This document shows, piece after piece, positions 1 through 6,078 of a stretch of 10,069 nucleotides of DNA. The DNA is from an uncultured Flavobacteriaceae bacterium (GTDB lineage Bacteria; Bacteroidota; Bacteroidia; Flavobacteriales; Flavobacteriaceae), in the NCBI GenBank assembly GCA_938018045.1, contig CALIIP010000089.1:1-10069 (forward strand), given 5' to 3'. Below the pieces are notes generated by a model. It did not search any database. It saw nothing but the letters and a program-made list of their open reading frames with translations, and was not told where the DNA came from. The position numbers and the translations under genes were made by a program. Every line of letters starts with the position of its first letter. The stretch's first letter is position 1.

Positions 1-864
1 AATAAAATCAGCAATTTTTCCTTGTAATTCTTTAGTTGCTTTTACTAACGGCAAACGAACATTATTATTACAAATACCAAGAGAACTGAGCACTGCTTTA
101 ATTCCTGCAGGATTATTTTCTTCAAAAATGTAACCAACAACATCCATCAATTTAAAATGGATATTATACGCCTCTTTTGCTTTTCCATCCAAAGCGAGTC
201 TCATCATTTTAGAAAATTCTTTTGGGAATCCTTGACCTAAAACTGATATAACTCCTGCTCCACCAGCCAAGACAATCCCAACTGCCAAATCATCATCACC
301 AGAAATAATCAAAAAATCTTTAGGTTTATTCTTTAACAATTCTAAATATTGCTGCGTATTATTTCCAGCTTCTTTAACAGCAATTATATTTTCAAAATCT
401 CTTGCCAAACGCAACGTAGTTTCTGGCAACATATTTTTTGAAGTTCTTCCTGGAACATTATATAAAATAATGGGCTTCGAACTTACCAAAGAAATCGCTT
501 TAAAATGTTGATAAAATCCTTCTTGTGTAGGCTTACTATAGTAAGGAGCCACAGATAAAATCGCATCGATATTATCTAAATCAGTTGAATTTAATTCAGC
601 AATAACGTCTGCTGTATTATTACCTCCAATTCCTAAAACCAAAGGAACGCGTCCGCTATTTGTCTTCACAATTGCGTTTACTATTTCACTTTTTTCAGTT
701 TTGGTAATGGTCCCGCTTTCGCCAGTTGTACCGCTAATCACAAGATAATCTGTACCATTTGAAATATTAAATTCAACAAGTTTGTTTAGTGCGTCAAAAT
801 CTACACCTAAATCATTTTTAAAAGGCGTTACGAGTGCTACTCCTGTACCAAAAAATTTCTGCAT
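1..864 (-). CDS. dapA: 4-hydroxy-tetrahydrodipicolinate synthase DapA, 3' end cut off by window
   Basis: DapA condenses pyruvate with aspartate semialdehyde in the cytoplasm, the first committed step to meso-diaminopimelate and lysine. The reading frame stays open to base 1 and gives 288 residues; the family is usually about 290-295, so only a few C-terminal residues are missing. Visible landmarks: N-terminal FFGTGVALVTPF, the pyruvate-binding GTTGE loop (Thr46-Thr47), YNVPGRT with the catalytic Tyr at 135, and the Schiff-base Lys164 in AVKEAGN. The ISGDDD and GGAGVISV segments of the (beta/alpha)8 barrel are also present. The ATG at 862-864 shares one base with the stop of the upstream DUF6913-like gene (TAATG), so the two are almost certainly co-transcribed and translationally coupled. 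All catalytic residues I could check are present and no frameshift is seen. Family assignment is very secure. Confidence 0.97.
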   Translation of the reverse strand, partial: MQKFFGTGVALVTPFKNDLGVDFDALNKLVEFNISNGTDYLVISGTTGESGTITKTEKSEIVNAIVKTNSGRVPLVLGIGGNNTADVIAELNSTDLDNIDAILSVAPYYSKPTQEGFYQHFKAISLVSSKPIILYNVPGRTSKNMLPETTLRLARDFENIIAVKEAGNNTQQYLELLKNKPKDFLIISGDDDLAVGIVLAGGAGVISVLGQGFPKEFSKMMRLALDGKAKEAYNIHFKLMDVVGYIFEENNPAGIKAVLSSLGICNNNVRLPLVKATKELQGKIADFI

Positions 865-1379
865 TATAATTTATTTAAAATTTCTAAATATTTTTTTAAT
901 TCTTCACTAAAAACTGTTAAATCATTAGTGTCTACGGCTACCATAAAATCATATAATCGATTGTCTGCACTTGAAAAACCAACCTTAAATGTCGCTTTTG
1001 AAAGCACTACCAAATAATCGAGTAGTAAATTATTTACTGATAAATTTATCAACAAATCAAATTCTAATTTTAATATACTTTCAATATACTCATTTTTTAT
1101 TTTTCCTAACCAATTAAAATCTTTGCTTGTCAAAAACTCTTCAGAGTTTAAGTCATTTGAAGGCTTTTTTATAAAATTGATAGTTTTTATATTAGAAATG
1201 TCAAGGTTTAACTCTTTTGCAATAATTTGATTGCAGTAATTAGTTGAATTATCATCTACAAGAATAAGTATTGAACTTATTTTTTCATCAGAAATAGAAA
1301 TTAAAGTTTTATCAGAATCTATCAATTCCTTATCAATTTTTTTTTTGATACTTTTATCTCTAAATTTATTTAAAATCAT
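864..1379 (-). CDS. DUF6913-like conserved protein of unknown function, upstream of dapA
   Basis: This is a 171-residue soluble protein with no signal peptide or clear transmembrane helix. The N-terminus is very basic (FRDKSIKKKIDKEL). The middle has a short beta-strand-like run (SSILILVDDNST), followed by an FDLLINLS...LDYLVVLSKATFKVGFSS segment and a C-terminal YDFMVAV...ELKKYLEILNKL. The order of conserved-looking blocks (SKDFNWLGKIK, FDLLINL, KVGFSSADNRLYDFM) resembles the flavobacterial DUF6913 family as I remember it; that match is from memory, not a search. No catalytic motif is recognisable. Its TAA overlaps the dapA ATG by one base, so it is the promoter-proximal gene of a dapA operon. 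A role tied to DapA, or simple co-expression, is possible, but the sequence does not say which. The gene is unusually AT-rich, with long lysine, isoleucine and leucine runs. Confidence 0.85.
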   Translation of the reverse strand: MILNKFRDKSIKKKIDKELIDSDKTLISISDEKISSILILVDDNSTNYCNQIIAKELNLDISNIKTINFIKKPSNDLNSEEFLTSKDFNWLGKIKNEYIESILKLEFDLLINLSVNNLLLDYLVVLSKATFKVGFSSADNRLYDFMVAVDTNDLTVFSEELKKYLEILNKL

Positions 1380-1394
1380 TTACAAAAACTTGAT

Positions 1395-1406
1395 GTCACA
1401 AAAATA
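1395..1406 (-). promoter_or_regulatory. Candidate promoter -7 box for the DUF6913-dapA operon
   Basis: On the minus strand 1406-1399 reads TATTTTTG, a full match to the Bacteroidota -7 consensus TAnnTTTG. It predicts transcription from about base 1395 and a 5' leader of about 16 bases before the ATG at 1379. No TTG is found at the expected 18-20 base spacing upstream, so the call rests on one box only. Confidence 0.45.
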
Positions 1407-1476
1407 AGTATTTATTTTTCTTAAATCTTGTAAACTTTCTAATTAATAAACGTCAAAAAGTAAAAAACAAACCATT

Positions 1477-1860
1477 ATGAATAAAAATTTATTATTAGTA
1501 CTTAGAATTATAGTTGCAGTCATTTTAATACAAACATTACGTTTTAAATTTTCTGCACATCCAGACAGTGTATATATTTTCACAAAAGTAGGTTTAGAGC
1601 CTTTCGGTAGAATTGGAATTGGTGTTTTAGAGTTAATCTCTGCGATACTTATCTTGATTCCTCGAACAATTTGGGCTGGAGCAGGACTTACACTTGGAAT
1701 TCTTGGAGGTGCAATTATGATGCATTTAACGCAACTAGGAATTGAAATAAATAATGATGGCGGAACCTTATTTTATATGGCTTTAGGGACATTTATTATA
1801 AGTGCAATAATACTGTTTGATCAACGAAAAAACATTCCATTTATAGGCGAGAAACTTTAG
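1477..1860 (+). CDS. DoxX-family small integral membrane protein
   Basis: A 127-residue inner-membrane protein with four predicted helices (about residues 5-22, 43-62, 65-84 and 97-114). It shows the DoxX-type pattern: an N-terminal helix followed by a KF-containing segment (LRFKFSAHPDSVYIFTKVGLEPFGRIGIGVLE here, broken into shorter blocks), a glycine-rich third helix (GLTLGILGGAIMMH), and an acidic/glycine loop (NNDGG) before the last helix. DoxX-like proteins are named after a subunit of an archaeal thiosulfate:quinone oxidoreductase, and some take part in redox or thiol stress responses. Most bacterial members, including flavobacterial ones, have no proven function, so I assign only the family. 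It starts 97 bases from the divergent DUF6913 gene and is followed after 56 bases by a small basic protein on the same strand. I found no convincing TAnnTTTG promoter box upstream. Confidence 0.85.
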   Translation: MNKNLLLVLRIIVAVILIQTLRFKFSAHPDSVYIFTKVGLEPFGRIGIGVLELISAILILIPRTIWAGAGLTLGILGGAIMMHLTQLGIEINNDGGTLFYMALGTFIISAIILFDQRKNIPFIGEKL

Positions 1861-1861
1861 C

Positions 1862-1891
1862 TTGCTTTTAACAAAAATAAATGTATATTAG
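1862..1891 (+). promoter_or_regulatory. Candidate promoter for the 71-residue protein gene
   Basis: TTG at 1862-1864 is followed, after a 19-base spacer, by TATATTAG at 1884-1891. This is one mismatch from the Bacteroidota -7 consensus TAnnTTTG, at the normal spacing. Transcription would start near 1895, giving a leader of about 22 bases. The gene could instead be read through from the DoxX gene 56 bases upstream. Confidence 0.4.
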
Positions 1892-1916
1892 ATGCGAATT
1901 TAAAATTAAATAAAAA

Positions 1917-2132
1917 ATGGGGAGACCAGCAACAAGACCAGCCAAATTAAAGGATGGTTTTTATATAGAAGTGCGAAATAAAGGTGCTCGTAGCGGTATT
2001 AAAATCAGAAGAGATAATAAGGCAGATATGCTTGAAGCGGTAAATGATTATCGTAAACTTAAAGATATAGTTATTCTTGGAGAATCTGTAAACGACAAGT
2101 TTTTAGAAAAACCAAAAGCTGTTGTGAAATAA
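1917..2132 (+). CDS. Small basic hypothetical protein (71 aa)
   Basis: I do not recognise a named family. The protein is short, soluble and strongly basic: the first 32 residues (MGRPATRPAKLKDG..., then KIRRDNK) carry many Lys/Arg and few acidic residues. This is followed by a likely helix (KADMLEAVNDYRKLKDIVIL) and a short polar tail. There are no cysteines, no signal peptide and no membrane segment. A nucleic-acid or ribosome-associated role would fit the charge, but that is speculation. It looks like a real gene rather than a chance frame: it fills the gap between the DoxX gene and a good terminator, has a plausible promoter upstream, and has no competing frame on either strand. The ATG at 1917 follows an A-rich stretch with no Shine-Dalgarno, as is common in this phylum. 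Confidence 0.7.
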   Translation: MGRPATRPAKLKDGFYIEVRNKGARSGIKIRRDNKADMLEAVNDYRKLKDIVILGESVNDKFLEKPKAVVK

Positions 2133-2163
2133 ATCTTTTAAGTTTATTCACACAAACACTTTA

Positions 2164-2198
2164 AAGTGCTTTCATTAATTTGAAAGCACTTCTTTTTT
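2164..2198 (+). terminator. Rho-independent terminator after the 71-residue gene
   Basis: A perfect 10-base-pair stem, AAGTGCTTTC (2164-2173) with GAAAGCACTT (2182-2191), encloses an 8-base loop and is followed by CTTTTTT (2192-2198) on the plus strand. The 3' arm lies inside the last codons of the convergent lysoplasmalogenase gene, whose TAA sits in the loop. On the minus strand the hairpin is followed by TAAAGTG, a poor T-tract, so termination should be stronger for plus-strand transcripts. Confidence 0.85.
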
Positions 2199-2843
2199 GC
2201 CTTCAAAAATCATAAATTTACATATTAGGTATTGTGCCAAAACGTAAGTAATCATAATAAATACTGGAAAATATGATTCTGATTGATAGAATTTATTAAT
2301 CGCAAGTGTACTATCAGAAAGTATAAAAAAAGTTGCTCCGCCTAATAATAATAAATTTGGAATAGATTTTTCTGTAAGATAATTTAGCAATGAAACGACT
2401 CCAAAAGTTGTAATAATAAACGCATATATAATCACAGGAATTAAAAGTTCCCCTAAATTATCTTTTAATAAATAAAGTAGTCCAGAAAAGATAAGAGCAA
2501 ACGGAATTATAGCCATTATTTTTTGGCTTATTGATGATTTTTTGAGCACTCCAACAACAATTTTAATCAACATAATATGTGCTATTAAAAACGCAGCAAG
2601 ACCGAGCGTAAAGTTTAATTGAGAATCAAATAAAAGCAAGACATCACCTAAAAAAGAAAAGAACAACACTGCCAAATAAAGTTTATTTTCTGGCTCTATA
2701 ATAACTGAGTAATACCACATTAAAACCAACATAATCATTGGTTTAAATATAAATCTCAACAATTGATTACCTGTAATGATTCCAACAACATCAAGTGCTA
2801 CTACAAGGACAAATATTCCTAAAATAAGTTTTCTGTTTCCCAT
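2175..2843 (-). CDS. YhhN/TMEM86-type lysoplasmalogenase-like membrane protein
   Basis: A 222-residue polytopic membrane protein with about eight hydrophobic helices. It matches the YhhN family pattern: FKPMIMLVL (Lys34-Pro35), FFSFLGDVLLL (Asp67), GLAAFLIAHIMLI (His89), the GGATFFILSDSTLAI segment (Asp177), and a late YVLAQYLI (Gln204). Animal TMEM86 members hydrolyse the vinyl-ether bond of lysoplasmalogens. The bacterial substrate is less clear, since many aerobic bacteria lack plasmalogens, so the reaction here is inferred from family only. It lies 16 bases downstream of ligA on the same strand with no terminator between, so it is probably transcribed from the ligA promoter. The C-terminus overlaps the hairpin that terminates the convergent gene. 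Confidence 0.88.
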   Translation of the reverse strand: MGNRKLILGIFVLVVALDVVGIITGNQLLRFIFKPMIMLVLMWYYSVIIEPENKLYLAVLFFSFLGDVLLLFDSQLNFTLGLAAFLIAHIMLIKIVVGVLKKSSISQKIMAIIPFALIFSGLLYLLKDNLGELLIPVIIYAFIITTFGVVSLLNYLTEKSIPNLLLLGGATFFILSDSTLAINKFYQSESYFPVFIMITYVLAQYLICKFMIFEGKKEVLSN

Positions 2844-2859
2844 TATTTTTTAGTTTAAA

Positions 2860-4863
2860 TTAACGTATCATTTCTATAAATTCCTGTTCTGAAATTATAG
2901 CTATTTCTAAATCTTCTGCTTTTGTGCGTTTACTTGGTCCCATATTATCACCTGCAACAATATAACTTGTTTTTTTTGATATAGAACTACTCACTTTTCC
3001 ACCGTTATCTTCAATCGCTTTTTTGAGTTCATTTCTACTCATCTGATGAAATACTCCAGAAACTACAAATATGTTGCCTTGTAATTTATCCGTTTGATTT
3101 TCTTGTGATTCGGCAGACATTTCTAGTTGCACTCCATAACTTTTTAATCTATCAACCAATTGAATAGAACTTAAATCATTTGAAAAATCAACAATGCTTT
3201 GTGCAATTCTATCGCCTATTTCATCAACATTTGTCAAGTCTTCAAAAGATGAAGCCATTATATTATCTATTGATTTATAATGCTTTGCCAATTTCTTAGC
3301 GACTGTTTCACCAACAAATCGAATACCAAGTGCAAACAATACTTTTTCAAACGGAATTTGTTTTGAAAGTTCAACTCCTGCAACAATATTCTCTGCAGAT
3401 TTTTCTGCCATTCGCTCTAAAGGAACAATTTGTTCTGCTCGTAAATCATATAAATCTGCATAATTAAAAATTAAGCCTTCTTTGAATAATAACTCAACAG
3501 TTTCTGATCCCAAACCATCAATATTCATTGCTTTTCGGCTGATGAAATGCTGAATACGTCCAGTAATTTGAGTCGGACAGCCATATTCATTCGGGCAATA
3601 ATGTTTTGCGTCTCCTTCTTTTCTTACCAATGCTGTTTCACAATCTGGACAATTTGCTGCGTATTGTGTTGGCTGAGAATCTAAAGGACGTTTTTCAAAA
3701 TCTACGCCGACTACTTTTGGTATAATTTCGCCTCCTTTTTCTACAAAAACTGTATCATTCACACGAATGTCTAATTTCTCTATCTGATCTGCATTGTGCA
3801 AAGAAGCCCTTTTTACAATAGTTCCAGCCAATTGAACAGGTTCTAAGTTTGCTACAGGAGTTATCGCACCAGTTCTTCCAACTTGATACGTTATCTCGTG
3901 CAACAACGTACTTTCTTGTTCAGCTTTAAACTTATATGCAATTGCCCAACGAGGTGCTTTTGCAGTAAAACCCAATTCATCTTGCTGATGTAAATTATTT
4001 ACTTTGATTACAATTCCGTCTGTTTCATAAGGCAAATTATGTCGCTCAATATCCCAATGATTTATAAATTCAAAAACGGCTTTGATGTCTTTACAAACCT
4101 TCACTGCTTTCGGAACTTTAAATCCGATATTTCGTGCTTTTTCTAATGTTTGATAATGTGTTTTATATGGAATTTTCTCCCCTACAATATGATATAACAA
4201 GCAATCTAAAGGTCGTTTTGCAACCTCAGCACTATCTTGTAATTTTAAACTTCCACTTGCAGTATTTCGAGGGTTTCTGTATGGTTCTTCTCCTGCAGAA
4301 ATTCGCTCTTCATTCATCTGATTAAAACCATTTAAAGGCAAAATAATTTCACCTCGAATTTCAAAAGAATCTAATAATTCGCCTTTTAATTGCAGTGGAA
4401 TAGACTTTATGGTCTTAATATTTGCAGTCACATCATCACCTTGAAAACCATCTCCACGAGTTACTGCGCTGACCAATTTCCCGTTTTCATAACTAAGATT
4501 GATAGATGCGCCATCATATTTTAATTCGCAGGTATATTCTGTATTTTGAGTTCCTAGATTTTTTTGAATGCGTTTTTCCCAATCATATAAATCTTCTATA
4601 GAATATGAATTATCTAACGAGTACATTCTGTTTTTGTGTGCAACTGTATTAAAATTCTTTGTAATGGCTCCTCCAACACGTTGCGTAGGTGATGTTGCAT
4701 CAAAATACTGTGGATTTTGTTCTTCTAAACTTTGTAATTCTTTGAGTTTATTGTCAAAATCATAATCTGATATTGTAGCGTTATCCAGCACATAATAATT
4801 ATAATTGTGCTGACGTAACTCATCTCGCAAATATGTGATTCTCTCTAAAATATCTTGACTCAT
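2860..4863 (-). CDS. ligA: NAD-dependent DNA ligase LigA
   Basis: LigA seals nicks in replication and repair, using NAD+ to adenylate its active-site lysine. The 667-residue protein is full length. Domains in order: Ia NAD-binding (NYYVLDNATISDYDFD, residues 22-37), adenylation domain with KYDG (Lys115), RGE (170-172), DGIVIKV (282-288) and YKFKA (310-314), OB fold, a four-Cys zinc site (Cys405, 408, 423, 429), HhH repeats around 440-580, and a C-terminal BRCT domain (about 594-667, GGKV and Y-I-V-A-G). In domain Ia the usual Tyr-His reads Tyr-Tyr, and one later Tyr is Phe; as I recall this is common in Bacteroidota. The frame stays open 58 codons further upstream, but MSQDILERITYLRDEL is the family's normal start. 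It is divergent from VF530; a weak TATTTTTA (4890-4883) is the only -7-like box seen. Confidence 0.97.
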   Translation of the reverse strand: MSQDILERITYLRDELRQHNYNYYVLDNATISDYDFDNKLKELQSLEEQNPQYFDATSPTQRVGGAITKNFNTVAHKNRMYSLDNSYSIEDLYDWEKRIQKNLGTQNTEYTCELKYDGASINLSYENGKLVSAVTRGDGFQGDDVTANIKTIKSIPLQLKGELLDSFEIRGEIILPLNGFNQMNEERISAGEEPYRNPRNTASGSLKLQDSAEVAKRPLDCLLYHIVGEKIPYKTHYQTLEKARNIGFKVPKAVKVCKDIKAVFEFINHWDIERHNLPYETDGIVIKVNNLHQQDELGFTAKAPRWAIAYKFKAEQESTLLHEITYQVGRTGAITPVANLEPVQLAGTIVKRASLHNADQIEKLDIRVNDTVFVEKGGEIIPKVVGVDFEKRPLDSQPTQYAANCPDCETALVRKEGDAKHYCPNEYGCPTQITGRIQHFISRKAMNIDGLGSETVELLFKEGLIFNYADLYDLRAEQIVPLERMAEKSAENIVAGVELSKQIPFEKVLFALGIRFVGETVAKKLAKHYKSIDNIMASSFEDLTNVDEIGDRIAQSIVDFSNDLSSIQLVDRLKSYGVQLEMSAESQENQTDKLQGNIFVVSGVFHQMSRNELKKAIEDNGGKVSSSISKKTSYIVAGDNMGPSKRTKAEDLEIAIISEQEFIEMIR

Positions 4864-4952
4864 TCTCTCTTTAATTCTCGCATAAAAATACGGAGAAAAA
4901 ATTATCAAGACTAAAACAATATCATTTTTATTCAAAAGAGAATTTAATAGAT

Positions 4953-4960
4953 TATTTTTG
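4953..4960 (+). promoter_or_regulatory. -7 promoter box abutting the VF530 start codon
   Basis: TATTTTTG is a full match to TAnnTTTG and ends four bases before the ATG at 4965. With this box at its usual distance from the start site, transcription would begin at about 4964, giving a leaderless or nearly leaderless mRNA. No TTG is visible at 18-20 bases upstream, so support is from one box. Confidence 0.5.
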
Positions 4961-4964
4961 TCAA

Positions 4965-5192
4965 ATGAGCGAAGAGCAACCAAACAATCCATTACATGGC
5001 GTAAAACTTGCCGAAATTGTACAAAATCTTGTATCAACTTATGGTTGGGAAGAATTAGGAAGACTCGTTAAAATAAACTCCTTTAATAACAACCCAACAA
5101 TAAAGTCGAGTTTGAAATTTTTAAGACGTACGCCTTGGGCGAGAGAAAAAGTGGAGAAGTTGTATTTGAAATATTTAAAGACTTTAAAGTAA
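4965..5192 (+). CDS. VF530-family (DUF2132) small DNA-binding protein
   Basis: A 75-residue protein that matches the VF530 family almost end to end: NNPLHGVKLAEIVQNLV, the YGWEELGRLVKINSFNNNPTI block, then KSSLKFLRRTPWAREKVEKLYL. The family is named from a Vibrio fischeri protein whose structure suggested double-stranded DNA binding; its cellular role is not established. The basic C-terminal half fits nucleic acid binding. The start at 4965 is the only ATG before the conserved NNPLHG core. It is divergent from ligA (101 bases between start codons) and converges on the XRE gene 34 bases beyond its stop, where I see no clear terminator hairpin. The region upstream of ligA's true start is open in the ligA frame and overlaps this gene on the other strand, but the conserved VF530 sequence shows that this strand is the coding one. 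Confidence 0.93.
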   Translation: MSEEQPNNPLHGVKLAEIVQNLVSTYGWEELGRLVKINSFNNNPTIKSSLKFLRRTPWAREKVEKLYLKYLKTLK

Positions 5193-5226
5193 ATTGAAAC
5201 TGGATTTATCTTAACATTATCACAAA

Positions 5227-5454
5227 TTAGCTCGACTTACTTGGTTTTGAATCAAAATCGCTTTTTTCAAGCTCGAAAAGCTCTTCAACATTCTTATCTA
5301 GAAATTTGGAAATTTTAAGAGATAAAACTGTTGACGGAACATAACGACTTGACTCAATAGAAATTACCGTCTGTCGAGATACACCAAGTAATTGAGCAAG
5401 TTCTTCTTGAGTTAATCCTTTATTACCTCTTATTGTTTTTACATTATTTTTCAT
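5227..5454 (-). CDS. XRE-family helix-turn-helix transcriptional regulator (YozG-like)
   Basis: A compact 75-residue DNA-binding protein made of little more than one Cro/CI-type helix-turn-helix: MKNNVKTIRGNKGLTQEELAQ, then LLGVSRQTVISIES (recognition helix about residues 26-36), then a helical segment and FLDKNVEELFELE. The wording is typical of the small YozG-like XRE group often paired with a membrane protein gene. I chose the ATG at 5452-5454 (MKNN...) because the family starts there; a frame with five more residues begins at 5469. With this start it overlaps the end of the upstream membrane protein gene by 11 bases, so the two are translated from one message. The short Ser/Lys tail (KPSKSS) is unremarkable. 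It probably binds upstream of its own operon (see the near-palindrome at 5917-5936), but this is inference. Confidence 0.92.
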   Translation of the reverse strand: MKNNVKTIRGNKGLTQEELAQLLGVSRQTVISIESSRYVPSTVLSLKISKFLDKNVEELFELEKSDFDSKPSKSS

Positions 5455-5890
5455 ACTTATAAATTCCAATATGAATGATATAATTAAAACGAATTATATA
5501 TATAATCCAAAAAATAAAAATTGCCAAAATGAAAAATATCATCAAACCTGAATCTCTTGGTGGATTTTTCATAAAACCTACCAAAGCTAAACCTAGAATA
5601 AGAAATAAAATTTGTAGAAAAGCAGCAAATTGAAATGATTTTAGTTGAACATTTTTTATCATTTCATCTTCAATTTTTTCTTTCGAAAAAGCTAAAGCGT
5701 AAGTACCAAATAGGAAAGAAAAAAAACCAATAATAGCTGAACTCACATTTAAAATTTTTGGATTTGAAAGCTCAATAAATTGAGAAAATTCTGTTATCCA
5801 TCCAATTTGCATTATTATCCAGAGAAAAAAACCAGAAGGAGCAATAATCAACCCTATTCTTTTGAAACGATGTGGTAAAAGTTTGAACAT
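5444..5890 (-). CDS. Four-helix membrane protein paired with the XRE regulator
   Basis: A 148-residue integral membrane protein with helices near residues 13-31, 48-67, 85-106 and 114-134. Between helices 2 and 3 lies a charged cytoplasmic-looking segment, FSKEKIEDEMIKNVQLKSFQFA, a pattern I associate with membrane proteins encoded next to YozG-like XRE regulators. I know of no established biochemical function for such proteins. It is the first gene of a two-gene operon, and its 3' end overlaps the regulator's start. By analogy with other regulator/membrane pairs it may sense an envelope or small-molecule signal, or sequester the regulator, but nothing in the sequence proves it. No signal peptide cleavage site or cysteine motif is seen. 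The ATG at 5888-5890 lies just downstream of a plausible promoter. Confidence 0.85.
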   Translation of the reverse strand: MFKLLPHRFKRIGLIIAPSGFFLWIIMQIGWITEFSQFIELSNPKILNVSSAIIGFFSFLFGTYALAFSKEKIEDEMIKNVQLKSFQFAAFLQILFLILGLALVGFMKNPPRDSGLMIFFILAIFIFWIIYIIRFNYIIHIGIYKYEK

Positions 5891-5916
5891 AATATTATTT
5901 TTGTATAGTTTATCTG

Positions 5917-5950
5917 ATGTAAAGTTAACTTAACATTTTGAAAGAAACAA
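5917..5950 (-). promoter_or_regulatory. Promoter and candidate operator of the membrane protein/XRE operon
   Basis: On the minus strand, TTG (5950-5948), a 20-base spacer and TAACTTTA (5927-5920) approximate the Bacteroidota promoter, with one mismatch in the -7 box. Transcription would start near 5916, giving a leader of about 26 bases. Bases 5917-5936 form a 20-base near-palindrome (nine of ten pairs match, centre AAGTTAACTT) that covers the -7 box exactly. This is where a repressor encoded by the operon, such as the XRE protein, would be expected to bind. Confidence 0.45.
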
Positions 5951-6027
5951 GAATTAATTCATTTTAAAAAAAATCAGTGATTAACACCATATATAATTCA
6001 TTGTTGATTCTGTGTCTATCTAATTAT

Positions 6028-6058
6028 AAAAAAAGCCGAAGCAATTGCTTCGGCTTTT
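6028..6058 (-). terminator. Rho-independent terminator of gap
   Basis: GCCGAAGC (6035-6042), loop AATT and GCTTCGGC (6047-6054) form a GC-rich stem, extended by A/T pairs to a perfect 28-base palindrome at 6031-6058. Read on the minus strand it is followed by seven T residues (6034-6028). It begins about 20 bases after the gap stop codon. The symmetric A/T flanks would also let it act on the plus strand, but no plus-strand gene lies upstream. Confidence 0.92.
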
Positions 6059-6078
6059 CATTTATAAAATAGGTTCTA

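Noticed and set aside
1918..1946. AT-hook DNA-binding motif at the start of the 71-residue protein (GRPATRP).
   Set aside because: Only the GRP core matches; the flanking basic residues of a true AT-hook are not in place.
4134..4765. Open frames on the plus strand inside ligA (4134-4325 and 4568-4765).
   Set aside because: They are antisense to a fully conserved ligase sequence, have no recognisable domain, and have cysteine- and phenylalanine-rich shadow compositions.
4864..5037. A 58-residue N-terminal extension of LigA (start at 5037).
   Set aside because: The extension has no ligase similarity, crosses the divergent VF530 gene and its promoter, and the family's normal start is MSQDILERI at 4863.
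5193..5226. Terminator between the convergent VF530 and XRE genes.
   Set aside because: The 34 bases contain no stem with a following T-tract; the short ACTTTAAAGT palindrome at 5181-5190 is AT-only and inside the VF530 3' end.
5455..5469. A start five codons earlier for the XRE regulator (MEFIS).
   Set aside because: Regulators of this group begin at MKNNVK-like sequence; the longer form would only lengthen the overlap with the membrane protein gene. It cannot be fully excluded.
5227..5890. The membrane protein/XRE pair as a toxin-antitoxin system.
   Set aside because: The membrane partner has four helices and 148 residues, unlike small membrane toxins, and it precedes rather than follows the regulator. 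A sensor/regulator pair fits better.
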